A DNA stretch of 64,000 nucleotides, taken from assembly GCF_030818795.1 (NCBI RefSeq), contig NZ_JAUTAY010000001.1:2852001-2916000 (forward strand), in the 5' to 3' direction. Numbering within the stretch: the stretch's first letter is position 1; the number at the start of each line of letters is the position of its first letter. This stretch comes from Microbacterium sp. SORGH_AS_0862. GTDB taxonomy: Bacteria > Actinomycetota > Actinomycetes > Actinomycetales > Microbacteriaceae. This document shows, piece by piece, positions 27,954 to 37,111 of the stretch. The notes under the pieces were generated by a model. It saw only the letters and a program-made list of their open reading frames with translations, was not told the origin of the DNA and made no database searches. A program made the translations under genes and the position numbers.

Positions 27954-29246
27954 CTAGGCGTCCGTCGCCGCCGCAGACGTCTCGGGCACCTCGCCGCCGG
28001 AGGTGGCCGCGAACGAGCCGCGGGCGACCGTGACGGTCAACTCCGTGCCCTCGGGAGCCTGCGCCGCATCCCGCACGATCACGCCGCCCGCGACGTGGGC
28101 GATCGCGTAACCGCGGGCGAGTGTGGCGCCGGGCGAAAGGGCACGCAGCGAGGCGCGCAGCTCGGCCGTCTGGCGGGCCGCATGGGTGTGGGAGCGGTCG
28201 ATCGTGTCGCGTCCGCGCGCCGCGAGCAGCTCGATCTCGTGGGCGCGCCGCTCGAGAAGCGCATCGGGGTCTCTGAGCACCGGACGAGAGCGCAGCTGCT
28301 CGAGCTGCGCGATGTCGTGCGAGACCCGCATGCTGAGGCGTGAGCCAAGGCGCGCCCGCAGCTGGCGCACGAGGGTGCGCTGCTCTCCCACATCCGGCAC
28401 GACGCGCTTCGCGGCGTCCGTCGGCGTCGAGGCGCGGAGGTCGGCGACGTCGTCGAGCAGGGGGTGGTCGTTCTCGTGCCCGATCGCCGAGACGACGGGC
28501 GTCATGGCCGCGGCGACCGCGCGCAGGAGTCGTTCATCGCTGAAACCCAGCAGGTGCTGCGGGTCGCCGCCGCCGCGGGCGATGATGATCACGTCGACGT
28601 CGGGATCGGCATCCAGCTTCTGCAGCGCGGCGATCGTCTCGGGCACGCACCGATCGCCCTGCACCGCGGCGTACTCGGTGCGGAAACTCACCTGCGGCCA
28701 GCGCAGCTCGGCGTTGCGGTGCACGTCTTTCTCCGCATCCGATCGCTCACCCGTGATGAGCCCGACGAGGTGCGGGAGGAACGGAAGCGGCCGCTTGCGC
28801 TCGGGGGAGAAGAGCCCCTCGGCGCGCAGCCTGGTGCGCAGCTGCTCGATCGCGGCGAGCTGATCGCCGATGCCGGTGTGCCGCATCGCGGACACCAGGA
28901 CGCTGAAGTCGCCCGTGCGCACGAAGTAGTCGGATTTGACGCTCGCGACGACGCGATCGCCCACCTTGAGGTCGTCGGGCAGGCGCTGCAGCGTCGACGA
29001 CCAGATGCGGAACGACACGCTCGCGTCGCCGGTCAGGTCTTTCAACCTGCCGTAGACGTTGCCGCCGCGCACGTTCCACGACGTGATCTCGCCCTCGACC
29101 CACACCGAGCCCCAGGAGGAGATGAACGCCCGGATCGTCTCGTTGAACCGGGCGACGGATGTGGGCGCTTCGCGGGTGGCGTCACGGGGATGGACGTCAT
29201 CACCGTGCGGGGCCTCGGGCGCCGCATCCGGTGCGAACCTCGTCAT
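27954..29246 (-). CDS. xseA: Exodeoxyribonuclease VII large subunit
   Basis: The protein has 430 residues. The N-terminal OB fold ([27 protein letters not shown]) and the catalytic domain with [44 protein letters not shown] and [29 protein letters not shown] are clear; the coiled-coil C-terminal half follows. ATG 29246 has GGAGG 5 bases upstream on the minus strand, at the head of the operon xseA-xseB-DUF4245-carbonic anhydrase. It is divergent from ispH with 52 bases between them. Confidence 0.97.
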   Translation of the reverse strand: MTRFAPDAAPEAPHGDDVHPRDATREAPTSVARFNETIRAFISSWGSVWVEGEITSWNVRGGNVYGRLKDLTGDASVSFRIWSSTLQRLPDDLKVGDRVVASVKSDYFVRTGDFSVLVSAMRHTGIGDQLAAIEQLRTRLRAEGLFSPERKRPLPFLPHLVGLITGERSDAEKDVHRNAELRWPQVSFRTEYAAVQGDRCVPETIAALQKLDADPDVDVIIIARGGGDPQHLLGFSDERLLRAVAAAMTPVVSAIGHENDHPLLDDVADLRASTPTDAAKRVVPDVGEQRTLVRQLRARLGSRLSMRVSHDIAQLEQLRSRPVLRDPDALLERRAHEIELLAARGRDTIDRSHTHAARQTAELRASLRALSPGATLARGYAIAHVAGGVIVRDAAQAPEGTELTVTVARGSFAATSGGEVPETSAAATDA

Positions 29247-29280
29247 GCATCCTCCGTCGCTCGGCCTCTGCCCAGCACGC

Positions 29281-29298
29281 GCCCGTAGAATCACGGGC
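29281..29298 (+). promoter_or_regulatory. ispH promoter: TAGAAT box inside a palindrome
   Basis: The -10 box TAGAAT (29286-29291) ends 7 bases before GTG 29299. It overlaps the inverted repeat GCCCGT (29281-29286) and ACGGGC (29293-29298). A protein bound here would block the promoter; otherwise the symmetry may be chance. Confidence 0.4.
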
Positions 29299-30360
29299 GT
29301 GAGCTCACCCGCCGTGCACCTTCCCACCCCCCGGATGCCGGCGCGCAGCGGCCGGCTTCAGGATATCCCGGTCGTCGGACGTAAGAGAGTGCTGCTGGCA
29401 GCCCCCCGTGGGTACTGCGCCGGCGTCGACCGTGCGGTCATCGCCGTCGAGAAGGCGCTCGAGCGCTACGGCGCACCCGTCTACGTGCGCAAGCAGATCG
29501 TGCACAACGTGCACGTCGTGACCGAGCTCGAGGCCAAGGGGGCGATCTTCGTCGAGGAGGTCGACGAGGTGCCCGCCGGCGCCCACGTGGTCTTCAGTGC
29601 GCACGGCGTCTCGCCCGCCGTGGTCTCGGCCGCCGCCGACCGCGGCCTGCAGGCGATCGATGCGACCTGTCCCCTCGTGACCAAGGTGCACCGCGAGGCC
29701 GTGCGCTTCGCCCGCGACGACTTCGAGATCCTGCTCATCGGTCACCTCGGACACGAGGAGGTCGAGGGCACCGCCGGCGAAGCGCCCGAGCACGTGACGA
29801 TCGTGAACTCGCCCGCCGACGCCGACACCGTCGAGGTGCGCGACCCCGACAAGGTCGTGTGGCTTTCGCAGACGACCCTTTCGGTCGACGAGACGATGGA
29901 GACCGTGCGCCGCCTGCGCGAGCGGTTCCCGAACCTGCAGGATCCGCCGTCCGACGACATCTGCTACGCCACGCAGAACCGCCAGGTCGCGATCAAGAAG
30001 GTCGCGCGCGACGCGGATCTGGTCATCGTGGTCGGCTCCGCGAACTCGTCCAACAGCGTGCGCCTCGTCGAGGTCGCCCTCGAGCACGGAGCCAAGGCCG
30101 CCTACCGCGTCGATTACGCGGAGGAGGTTCGCCAGGAGTGGCTGGACGGCGTCGCCACGGTCGGTGTGACCAGCGGCGCCTCCGTGCCCGAGGTGCTCGT
30201 GCAGGAGGTGCTCGACGTGCTCGCCGGTGCCGGCTATGCCGACGTCGCCGAGGTGCGCACCGCCGAGGAGGACCTCATCTTCTCGCTTCCCAAGGAGCTG
30301 CGCCGCGACGCATCCGGCGCGACCGACGCCCGCGCCCGCGGCGGACGGGGGCGCGCATGA
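29299..30360 (+). CDS. ispH: 4-hydroxy-3-methylbut-2-enyl diphosphate reductase
   Basis: This iron-sulfur enzyme makes IPP and DMAPP in the last step of the MEP pathway. The protein is 353 residues. The three cluster cysteines are Cys40 (APRGYCAGV), Cys124 ([11 protein letters not shown]) and Cys222 ([11 protein letters not shown]). The substrate motifs SAHGVSP and [15 protein letters not shown] are also present. GTG 29299 fits the leaderless promoter; the long upstream open frame covers xseA antisense and was rejected. The stop overlaps the next start in ATGA. Confidence 0.97.
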   Translation: MSSPAVHLPTPRMPARSGRLQDIPVVGRKRVLLAAPRGYCAGVDRAVIAVEKALERYGAPVYVRKQIVHNVHVVTELEAKGAIFVEEVDEVPAGAHVVFSAHGVSPAVVSAAADRGLQAIDATCPLVTKVHREAVRFARDDFEILLIGHLGHEEVEGTAGEAPEHVTIVNSPADADTVEVRDPDKVVWLSQTTLSVDETMETVRRLRERFPNLQDPPSDDICYATQNRQVAIKKVARDADLVIVVGSANSSNSVRLVEVALEHGAKAAYRVDYAEEVRQEWLDGVATVGVTSGASVPEVLVQEVLDVLAGAGYADVAEVRTAEEDLIFSLPKELRRDASGATDARARGGRGRA

Positions 30361-30920
30361 GCGACGAGCGCCCCCGCCCCCAGTACGGCGAGTACGCGAC
30401 GCCCGAAGAGCAGCGCGCCCGCATCCGCCAGCCCGACGCGACGTTCGACCTCGACGCGGGCAAGGCTCCGGATGCGGCGCCGCCCGCACCCGCCCCGACT
30501 CCTGCTGCGGGCCCCGCGGCGCGAAACCCCCGATCCATGGACCGCGTGGCCACGATCGCGCTGCTCGCCCTCGGCCTGTTCGAGGTGCTGCGCTCGATCC
30601 CCGGCTTCGTCGACCCCAACGAGCTGCTGACGCAGCTCCTGACGCAGTTCGGTGTGGATGGGGGACTGACGGATGCGGCCGGCGCCCGAGCATGGGGAGC
30701 GGCAGCCGCCATCCTGCTCGCGGTCGGTTGGTTCGCGACCGCGGCCGTCTCGGTGTGGAATCTGCGCGCCGGACGCCTGAGCTTCTGGATCCCGCTCGTG
30801 GGCGGCGTGGTCTTCACGCTCCTGGCGAGCGTGCTCCTCGTCGTGCCGCTGATGTCGGACCCCGGCCTCATGCAGCAGATCGGCGGCATCACGCCCCTTC
30901 CGACCCCGAGCGCCACATGA
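30357..30920 (+). CDS. DUF6264 family membrane protein
   Basis: The protein has 187 residues. A Pro/Ala-rich cytoplasmic part (about 1-60, with [17 protein letters not shown]) precedes three membrane helices: [38 protein letters not shown] and [23 protein letters not shown]. This matches DUF6264, seen in Microbacteriaceae beside ispH. The ATG start lies in the ispH stop (ATGA), so translation is coupled. Function unknown. Confidence 0.8.
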   Translation: MSDERPRPQYGEYATPEEQRARIRQPDATFDLDAGKAPDAAPPAPAPTPAAGPAARNPRSMDRVATIALLALGLFEVLRSIPGFVDPNELLTQLLTQFGVDGGLTDAAGARAWGAAAAILLAVGWFATAAVSVWNLRAGRLSFWIPLVGGVVFTLLASVLLVVPLMSDPGLMQQIGGITPLPTPSAT

Positions 30921-31459
30921 CCGCCCGCATCGTCGCCGTCTGCGCCGTGCACGCGCTGATTCCGGATGCGGGCACGATCGGCGTCACCGCGATCGACAAG
31001 CGTCCGCTCGACGGCGCGGTGCGCGTCGGCCCGTACGGGGTGCGCGGCGACGTTCAGGCGAACCGCAAGCACCACGGCGGCCTCGAGCAGGCCGTGTATG
31101 CCTACGCACAGGAGGACGCCGCGTTCTGGGAGAGCGAGCTGGGGCGTGAGCTGGCCCCCGGCTGGTTCGGCGAGAACCTGCGCACCGAGGGCATCGACGT
31201 CAACGCGGTCGTGATCGGGGAGCGGTGGCGCATCGGCGACACGCTCGAGCTCGAGGTCACGCGTCACCGCAACCCCTGCCAGACCTTCGCCCGCCGCCTC
31301 GGCGGTCCGGAGGCTCGCGGCTGGGTCAAGCGCTTCGCTGACGAGCGTCGGCTCGGCCCCTACTTCCGCGTGGTGAAGTCGGGCGCGATCTCCGCGGGTG
31401 ACGAGATCGTCGTGCTCTCGCGACCGGCGGGAGCCCCGGGGTTGCTCGACGGCGTCTGA
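30917..31459 (+). CDS. MOSC domain protein
   Basis: The protein has 180 residues and is a single MOSC domain (YiiM-like). The core VRVGPYGVRGDVQANRKHHGGLEQAVYAYA and WFGENLRTEGI are typical. The conserved Cys in RHRNPCQTFARRLGG is the expected sulfur or molybdenum-cofactor ligand. It may reduce N-hydroxylated compounds or carry sulfur. The start overlaps the DUF6264 stop by 4 bases. Confidence 0.92.
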   Translation: MTARIVAVCAVHALIPDAGTIGVTAIDKRPLDGAVRVGPYGVRGDVQANRKHHGGLEQAVYAYAQEDAAFWESELGRELAPGWFGENLRTEGIDVNAVVIGERWRIGDTLELEVTRHRNPCQTFARRLGGPEARGWVKRFADERRLGPYFRVVKSGAISAGDEIVVLSRPAGAPGLLDGV

Positions 31460-31713
31460 ACGCGCCGCGTCGCTCGCGACATGGCGATTCGCCCGTGGGT
31501 TCGCAGCAGCCAGGGCATCACGAGGTAGACGGCGACGGGGACGACCACGAGTGTCAGAACCAGGGCCCGCAGTGCGGGGTGCCAGCCCTCGGTGAAGGGT
31601 GACAGCGCAGTCATTCCCACGGCGACGAGCGGGAAGATCGCGATCCAGGTGAGAAGCGCGCGCACGTGCACGCTCGGTGCCGCGGGGCGAGGGGTGGTGT
31701 TCGGGTCGGTCAT
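31360..31713 (-). CDS. Small two-helix membrane protein, unknown
   Basis: The protein has 117 residues. Two helices are predicted (VRALLTWIAIFPLVAVGMTAL and LRALVLTLVVVPVAVYLVMP), followed by a conserved-looking MPWLLRTHGRIA and a Ser/Pro-rich tail that runs 100 bases antisense into the MOSC gene. It is divergent from a TetR gene and starts 4 bases from the first operator-like repeat, so it is a likely target of that regulator. The family is not recognised, and the true C-terminus could differ. Confidence 0.6.
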   Translation of the reverse strand: MTDPNTTPRPAAPSVHVRALLTWIAIFPLVAVGMTALSPFTEGWHPALRALVLTLVVVPVAVYLVMPWLLRTHGRIAMSRATRRVQTPSSNPGAPAGRESTTISSPAEIAPDFTTRK

Positions 31714-31716
31714 CAC

Positions 31717-31797
31717 ATCTCCAACTGTTCGTTTGGAGATGAACCTAGACCGGCGCGTGCAATTTTGCAACTGAATAGTTGGAGTCTCGTCTAGACT
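31717..31797. promoter_or_regulatory. Divergent control region with two TetR operator-like sites
   Basis: Site 1 is the inverted repeat ATCTCCAA (31717-31724) and TTGGAGAT (31733-31740). Site 2 is CAACT (31768-31772) with AGTTG (31777-31781). Both fit a common CAACTG-N6-TTGGA pattern. A TAGACT -10 box (31792-31797) ends 7 bases before the TetR gene ATG. The sites suggest autoregulation and control of the divergent membrane protein gene. Confidence 0.65.
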
Positions 31798-31804
31798 CGT
31801 TCGC

Positions 31805-32389
31805 ATGGCCTGGGACACCGAACGTACCCGGCGGCAGCTGTTGTCCGCCGCGACCGCGGAGTTCGCCGAGCACGGTCCCGCCGGTGCGCGCATCGACCGG
31901 ATCGCGGAGGCCGCCGGAATCAACAAGGAGCGGATCTACTCCTACTTCGGCAACAAAGACGCTCTGTTCGAAGCCGTCATCGTGCACGAGCTCGCCGAGG
32001 TGTTCGAAGAGGTACCGCTCGAGGGTGAGGGGCCGCAGGCCATCGGTGCGTACGCTGCGCGTCTGTTCGACCGGATCGTGCGCAAGCCGGAGATCGGCCG
32101 CTTGATGGCCTGGGAGGGTCTGGTGCGCGGGGGAGACGTGCCGGGCCGCACCGTTCGAGAAGAGCATTGCCGTTCGAAGGTGGGCGCGGTGCAGCGAGCG
32201 CTTCCCGGCGTCTCGAAGTCGGATGCGGGGCAGCTGCTGCTGACCGTGGTCACGCTCACCGACGGATGGGCGGTGTTCCCGCAGCTGGCCGAGATGTTCA
32301 CCGCGGACCGTTTCGGCGATCGGCGCGACGCGGTGCGGCGGCTCGCCGAGCGTGAGGCGGCCGCGGCGATGGAGCGCGCCGCATCCTGA
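31805..32389 (+). CDS. TetR family transcriptional regulator
   Basis: The protein has 194 residues. The N-terminal HTH shows RRQLLSAATAEFAEHGPAGARIDRIAEAAGINKERIYSYFGNKD in order (canonical TetR_N). The C-terminal ligand domain has RLFDRIVRKPEIGRLMAWEGL and ends in a charged helix. ATG 31805 fits a leaderless promoter. Probable targets are itself and the divergent small membrane protein gene, given the paired operator-like repeats between them. The ligand is unknown. Confidence 0.93.
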   Translation: MAWDTERTRRQLLSAATAEFAEHGPAGARIDRIAEAAGINKERIYSYFGNKDALFEAVIVHELAEVFEEVPLEGEGPQAIGAYAARLFDRIVRKPEIGRLMAWEGLVRGGDVPGRTVREEHCRSKVGAVQRALPGVSKSDAGQLLLTVVTLTDGWAVFPQLAEMFTADRFGDRRDAVRRLAEREAAAAMERAAS

Positions 32390-32395
32390 AACGCG

Positions 32396-32423
32396 GAATG
32401 CCCCGGCCGGAGCCGGGGCATTC
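32396..32423. terminator. Bidirectional hairpin between TetR and aldolase genes
   Basis: GAATGCCCCGGC (32396-32407) pairs perfectly with GCCGGGGCATTC (32412-32423) around the loop CGGA. It sits between convergent genes. The A/T ends of the stem could give a short U-tail in both directions. Confidence 0.8.
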
Positions 32424-32440
32424 GCGGTGAGGACGTCGGG

Positions 32441-33472
<1,032 letters not shown>

Positions 33473-33605
33473 GTCCGCTCCTTGCTGTGTGCAGTGGTTA
33501 CCCGTCACTCTATCGAAGGGGATGCGGGCGACCGGGTGCTGCGGGCGCCAGGAATATCGCCGCGGGGCGGTGGATTTCCTCCTGCTGAAAGAACGTCGAA
33601 TTCTT

Positions 33606-33657
33606 CGCGACTTCGGAGGCGAAAGTCGCGTCCGCTCTGCGGGATCCTGCTTAGGCT
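33606..33657 (+). promoter_or_regulatory. glpX promoter with upstream dyad
   Basis: TAGGCT (33652-33657) ends 7 bases before ATG 33665. The inverted repeat CGCGACTT (33606-33613) and AAGTCGCG (33623-33630) lies over the expected -35 region, in the fbaA-glpX intergenic space, and may be an operator. Confidence 0.45.
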
Positions 33658-33664
33658 GGGCCGC

Positions 33665-34654
33665 ATGGTGAGCCTTACCGCGGACATGAGCCCGCTGCAT
33701 CCCGACCGTAACCTCGCGCTCGAGCTCGTGCGTGCGACGGAGGCTGCGGCCATCCGCTCCGTTCCCTTCATCGGGCGCGGCCAGAAGGAGATGGCCGACG
33801 GGGCGGCGGTCGACGCGATGCGCGCCTTCCTCACCACCGTGAACTTCGACGGTGTGATCGTCATCGGCGAGGGCGAGAAGGACAACGCGCCCATGCTCTT
33901 CAACGGCGAGCACGTCGGCACGGGACGAGGACCGAAGTGCGACATCGCGGTCGACCCGATCGACGGCACCTCGCTGACCGCCGCCGGACGCAACAACGCG
34001 CTCTCCGTCATCGCGGTCGCCGACCACGGCGCCATGCTCGATGCGTCCAGCGTCTTCTACATGGACAAGCTCGTCACCGGTCCCGCCGGCGTCGGCGTCG
34101 TCGACATCCGCCTGCCCATCGGCGAGAACATCCGCTTGCTCGCGAAGGCGCTCGGCAAGCCCGTCGACGAGATCGTCGTGTCGGTGCTGCACCGTCCGCG
34201 CCACGATCAGCTCATCGAGGAGATCCGCGAGGCCGGCGCCGGAACCCGCCTGATGAGCGACGGCGATGTCGCCGGCGGTATCAACGCCGCCCGCCACAAC
34301 GCCCGCACCGACATGTGCGTGGGGATCGGCGGGAGCCCCGAAGGCATCGTCACCGCCTGCGCGATCAAGGCGCTCGGCGGCCACATCCAGGGCCGTCTCG
34401 CGCCGCGCAACGACGACGAGAAGCAGCGCGGGATCGACGCGGGCCTCAAGGTCGACGGCACTGTCTACGAGGCCGAGGACCTCGTCAAGGGCAAGAACAC
34501 GATCTTCGTCGCCACGGGCGTGACCGACGGTCAGCTGGTCGCCGGTGTGCGCCGCGAGGGTGAGCACATCTACACCGAGAGCGTCGTGCTGCGCGGTGCC
34601 TCCGGCACCCTCCGCCGCATCTCGAGCGAGCACCTCACCTCGAAGTGGCTGTGA
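33665..34654 (+). CDS. glpX: Fructose-1,6-bisphosphatase class II
   Basis: This metal-dependent phosphatase makes fructose 6-phosphate in gluconeogenesis. The protein has 329 residues. Motifs include RNLALELVRATEAAAIRS, VVIGEGEKDNAPML (here VIVIGEGEKDNAPML), the metal site DIAVDPIDGTSLTA, SDGDVAGGI and GIGGSPEGIVTACAIKALGG. ATG 33665 and GTG 33668 are both possible; the leaderless box favours 33665. Many actinobacteria use only this class. Confidence 0.96.
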   Translation: MVSLTADMSPLHPDRNLALELVRATEAAAIRSVPFIGRGQKEMADGAAVDAMRAFLTTVNFDGVIVIGEGEKDNAPMLFNGEHVGTGRGPKCDIAVDPIDGTSLTAAGRNNALSVIAVADHGAMLDASSVFYMDKLVTGPAGVGVVDIRLPIGENIRLLAKALGKPVDEIVVSVLHRPRHDQLIEEIREAGAGTRLMSDGDVAGGINAARHNARTDMCVGIGGSPEGIVTACAIKALGGHIQGRLAPRNDDEKQRGIDAGLKVDGTVYEAEDLVKGKNTIFVATGVTDGQLVAGVRREGEHIYTESVVLRGASGTLRRISSEHLTSKWL

Positions 34655-34709
34655 CGGTCGAGGGCTGAGCCTCTGACCTGAGTCTCTCGGGAGGTGAGCC
34701 CGGTCGGCA

Positions 34710-34780
34710 TGTCCCACTTTCTGCAGCGCATGTCCCACTTGCGGCAAGTTCAGGGGCTGATCTGTGCAGAAAGTGGGACA
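34710..34780. repeat. 16-bp exact inverted repeat plus a partial direct copy
   Basis: TGTCCCACTTTCTGCA (34710-34725) recurs inverted at 34765-34780, and TGTCCCACTTGC lies at 34731-34742. Ends starting TGTCCCA or TGTCTCA resemble terminal repeats of some actinobacterial insertion sequences, so this may be a remnant. No transposase is nearby. Confidence 0.65.
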
Positions 34781-34808
34781 CGCTTGCAGCCGACGGGATG
34801 ATGGGTCG

Positions 34809-35585
34809 ATGACTACTCGGCGGATGACCCCTCGGCTCCCGCTCCTCGGCGGGGAAGTGCCCGTGTTTCCGCGAGGCCGCAACCCCCGTCCGCTCGGGTG
34901 GGGTGTGGTTCTGGCCTCCGTCGTCGTCGGTCTCATCGCCGCTGTCAGTGACGAGCTGAGCCAGCGCATCCTCTTCGGGGCCTTGGCGGTCATGCTGATG
35001 GTGATCGGGATCGCGCTGCTCATCACGTTCCGGGGCGTCGTGTCGCGTGCGCTGACCATCGACGATCGACCGGGATGCCTATGCTTCGTCCCCCTGCGGG
35101 TGGGATCGATCCCGATGCTCTTCATCGCCGTCTCGCTGCTGCTCCCCGCCGCCGCGCAGCTGTTCATCGATCTGAACGGACTGCCGGCGCCGTGGGGGCC
35201 GCGCCTGACACGCAGCGGGCCCTACATCCTCGGCGTCATCGGGATCGCCACGCTCGTGGTGCGGATCGTGCGACTGCGCGTCCCCGCGGGGCTGACACTC
35301 ACGTCGCGCGGCCTGACGGGCATCCGCGGATGCGGCGCGCTGGACTGGTCATGGGAAGAGCTGGCGCAGGTGTCGGTCGTTGCGGCCCCCGCAGCCAAGC
35401 TCTCGCTGCTACGCGCGGGCGGCGCGCCGCTGATCACGGCGCCCTCCCTCAGCCTCGGTTCCGACCCGAACCTCGTGGCAGTGCTCGTGGAGTTCTATCG
35501 GCAGCATCCGGAACACCGCGACGCTCTCGATGCCGGCGGCGTCGAGGCGGTGCGTCGCGCAGAGCAGGTGCTGCGGCCGGACTGA
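34809..35585 (+). CDS. Unknown membrane protein with possible PH-like C-terminal domain
   Basis: The protein has 258 residues. About four helices are predicted: LGWGVVLASVVVGLIAAV, RILFGALAVMLMVIGIALLI, SIPMLFIAVSLLLPAAAQ and YILGVIGIATLVVRIV. The C-terminal part (from LTLTSRGLTGIRGCGALDWSWEEL) has the beta-strand and Trp pattern of bacterial PH-like membrane proteins. The gene is flanked on both sides by short inverted repeats with TGTCCCA or TGTCTCA ends, which hints at acquisition as a cassette. ATG 34809 is the start used. Confidence 0.65.
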   Translation: MTTRRMTPRLPLLGGEVPVFPRGRNPRPLGWGVVLASVVVGLIAAVSDELSQRILFGALAVMLMVIGIALLITFRGVVSRALTIDDRPGCLCFVPLRVGSIPMLFIAVSLLLPAAAQLFIDLNGLPAPWGPRLTRSGPYILGVIGIATLVVRIVRLRVPAGLTLTSRGLTGIRGCGALDWSWEELAQVSVVAAPAAKLSLLRAGGAPLITAPSLSLGSDPNLVAVLVEFYRQHPEHRDALDAGGVEAVRRAEQVLRPD

Positions 35586-35684
35586 TCTCCGCTGCGGTGC
35601 GGCACGGGGCGATAACCGCAACAGATGGGACATGCCCGGCGCAGGCTTGCGCACTGCCCCCTTTGGTTCGGTTGCCTCGGGTTC

Positions 35685-35736
35685 GTGTCTCAGTTGTTCA
35701 CGGCTTGGGGGCGTGCAGCGTGCACAAGTGAGACAC
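35685..35736. repeat. Imperfect inverted repeat downstream of the membrane protein gene
   Basis: GTGTCTCAGTTGT (35685-35697) and ACAAGTGAGACAC (35724-35736) pair at 12 of 13 positions. GATGGGACATG nearby at 35625-35635 resembles the repeat at 34710. Together they bracket the 34809-35585 gene. The stretch 35586-35849 holds nothing else I can support. Confidence 0.55.
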
Positions 35737-35849
35737 GGATGCGGGGGCGGAGCGCAAGCCTCCGGGGCGGCTGCATCGGCAGATGGCAGAATGAACGACG
35801 TCGTATCACCGTCGATATCGATCTCTGCACCGAGACGAAGGGACGAACG

Positions 35850-36075
35850 ATGTCCGCAGCCCAGGAGAACGCGCATCCGCACACCGGAGCGCTCGCCGTC
35901 GTCGCCGACGCCGTGGCGGTCAACAACCCCGACCCCGCCCGTCGCCCCGACGTCCTCTTCCGTGTCCGTCGGGAGGAGGGCCACCAGCCGAGCCCGTGGT
36001 GGGCGATCGCGCGCGTTCGTCGGTGTGTCCGCTGTTGTTCTCCTGCTGCTGAGCTTCGTGCCCGGCGGCGCCTGA
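35850..36075 (+). pseudogene. Small single-helix membrane protein with apparent frameshift
   Basis: ATG 35850 opens MSAAQENAHPHTGALAVVAD and continues to EEGHQPSPWW. The frame then loses coding character. Shifting +1 near GGG 36001-36003 gives RAFVGVSAVVLLLLSFVPGG, a clean C-terminal membrane helix, ending at TGA 36073-36075. The combined product is about 75 residues. An extra G would explain it. It may be a real gene with a sequence error or a decayed gene; the family is not recognised. Confidence 0.5.
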
Positions 36076-36076
36076 C

Positions 36077-37048
36077 CTACCGCTGCAGCTGCGCGAGCAG
36101 CTCGCGCTCCTCCTCGTCGGTGAGCCCCGCTCCCGACACGACTGCCCCGCCGAGCACATCGGCGAGGGTCGATTCCAACGGTCGACGATCGAGTCCCGCG
36201 CCCACGGCGCGGGCCGTTGACCGCGCGTTCATCCCGTACCACGTCTCGTCACGCAACCAGAGCGGCAGCGACCGCGGCCCGGACCACTCGTTGACGCCTT
36301 GCGCCGCGAGCCAGTCTTCTGCTGCCGTGACCACCTCGCCGCGGTGCCCGGCGGCAGCTTTCGCCGCCTCAAGGTGCTCGGGGAGCGGATGCGGCTCGCC
36401 CTGGGCATTGAAGGCGCCCGATCCCGCGCCCTCCGCGAGTCGCACGAGCCACGCGGCGAGGTCTCGCACGTCGATCAGCGCGGTCGGCAAGCCGGGTGCG
36501 TCGGGCGCCAGCACGACACCGTCGGGGTTCGACGGAGCGGCGAAGCGGCGCGGCCAGTACGTGCTGCGTCCTGTCGGGTCGCCCGGACCGCCGATGAGCC
36601 CGGGGCGAACGATGGCCGATCGGTCGGTGCCGAAGACCTCGCGCACCGCATCCTCGCAGGCGACCTTGGCGCGCCCGTAGTCCTCGGGGTCGGTCATCAC
36701 GTCGACGTCGAGAGGATCCAGCAGCGTCGCCGACTCGTCCGCGCCGATCTCTGCCTGGCTCGCGTACACGTTGCACGTCGAGACGAAGACGTACCGATGG
36801 GCGCGCAGCCCGCGCGTGGCGCGCCGCACCTGCCCGGGCTGGCGGGACACGTCTATCACCGCATCCCATCGCGTGTCGGCGAGGGGCGCGAGGCCGTCGG
36901 GGTCGTCGCGGTCGACGCGAACGTGCCGCGCTCCATCCGGAACGTCCGTGCCGCGGGTCGCGCAGGTGACGTCGTGGCCGGCGGAGATCGCGGATGCGGC
37001 CGTCGTGCGTCCGAGCCACGCGGTGCCGCCGAGAACGAGGAGCTTCAT
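36077..37048 (-). CDS. NAD-dependent epimerase/dehydratase family protein
   Basis: The protein has 323 residues. The Rossmann motif is LVLGGTAWLGRTTA at the very start. The YGRAKVACEDAV segment provides the Tyr-x3-Lys pair of extended short-chain dehydrogenases. The C-terminal part (EWSGPRSLPLWLRDETWYGM) fits the Microbacterium type often annotated as a reductase or epimerase. The exact substrate is unknown. Its stop is 1 base from that of the frameshifted small gene on the other strand. Confidence 0.88.
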   Translation of the reverse strand: MKLLVLGGTAWLGRTTAASAISAGHDVTCATRGTDVPDGARHVRVDRDDPDGLAPLADTRWDAVIDVSRQPGQVRRATRGLRAHRYVFVSTCNVYASQAEIGADESATLLDPLDVDVMTDPEDYGRAKVACEDAVREVFGTDRSAIVRPGLIGGPGDPTGRSTYWPRRFAAPSNPDGVVLAPDAPGLPTALIDVRDLAAWLVRLAEGAGSGAFNAQGEPHPLPEHLEAAKAAAGHRGEVVTAAEDWLAAQGVNEWSGPRSLPLWLRDETWYGMNARSTARAVGAGLDRRPLESTLADVLGGAVVSGAGLTDEEERELLAQLQR

Positions 37049-37111
37049 ACGCTCATCGTCGTCGGGAACGCGCGCCCGCGCAGGCGTATCCGCGACGGGC
37101 GAACACGCGTG

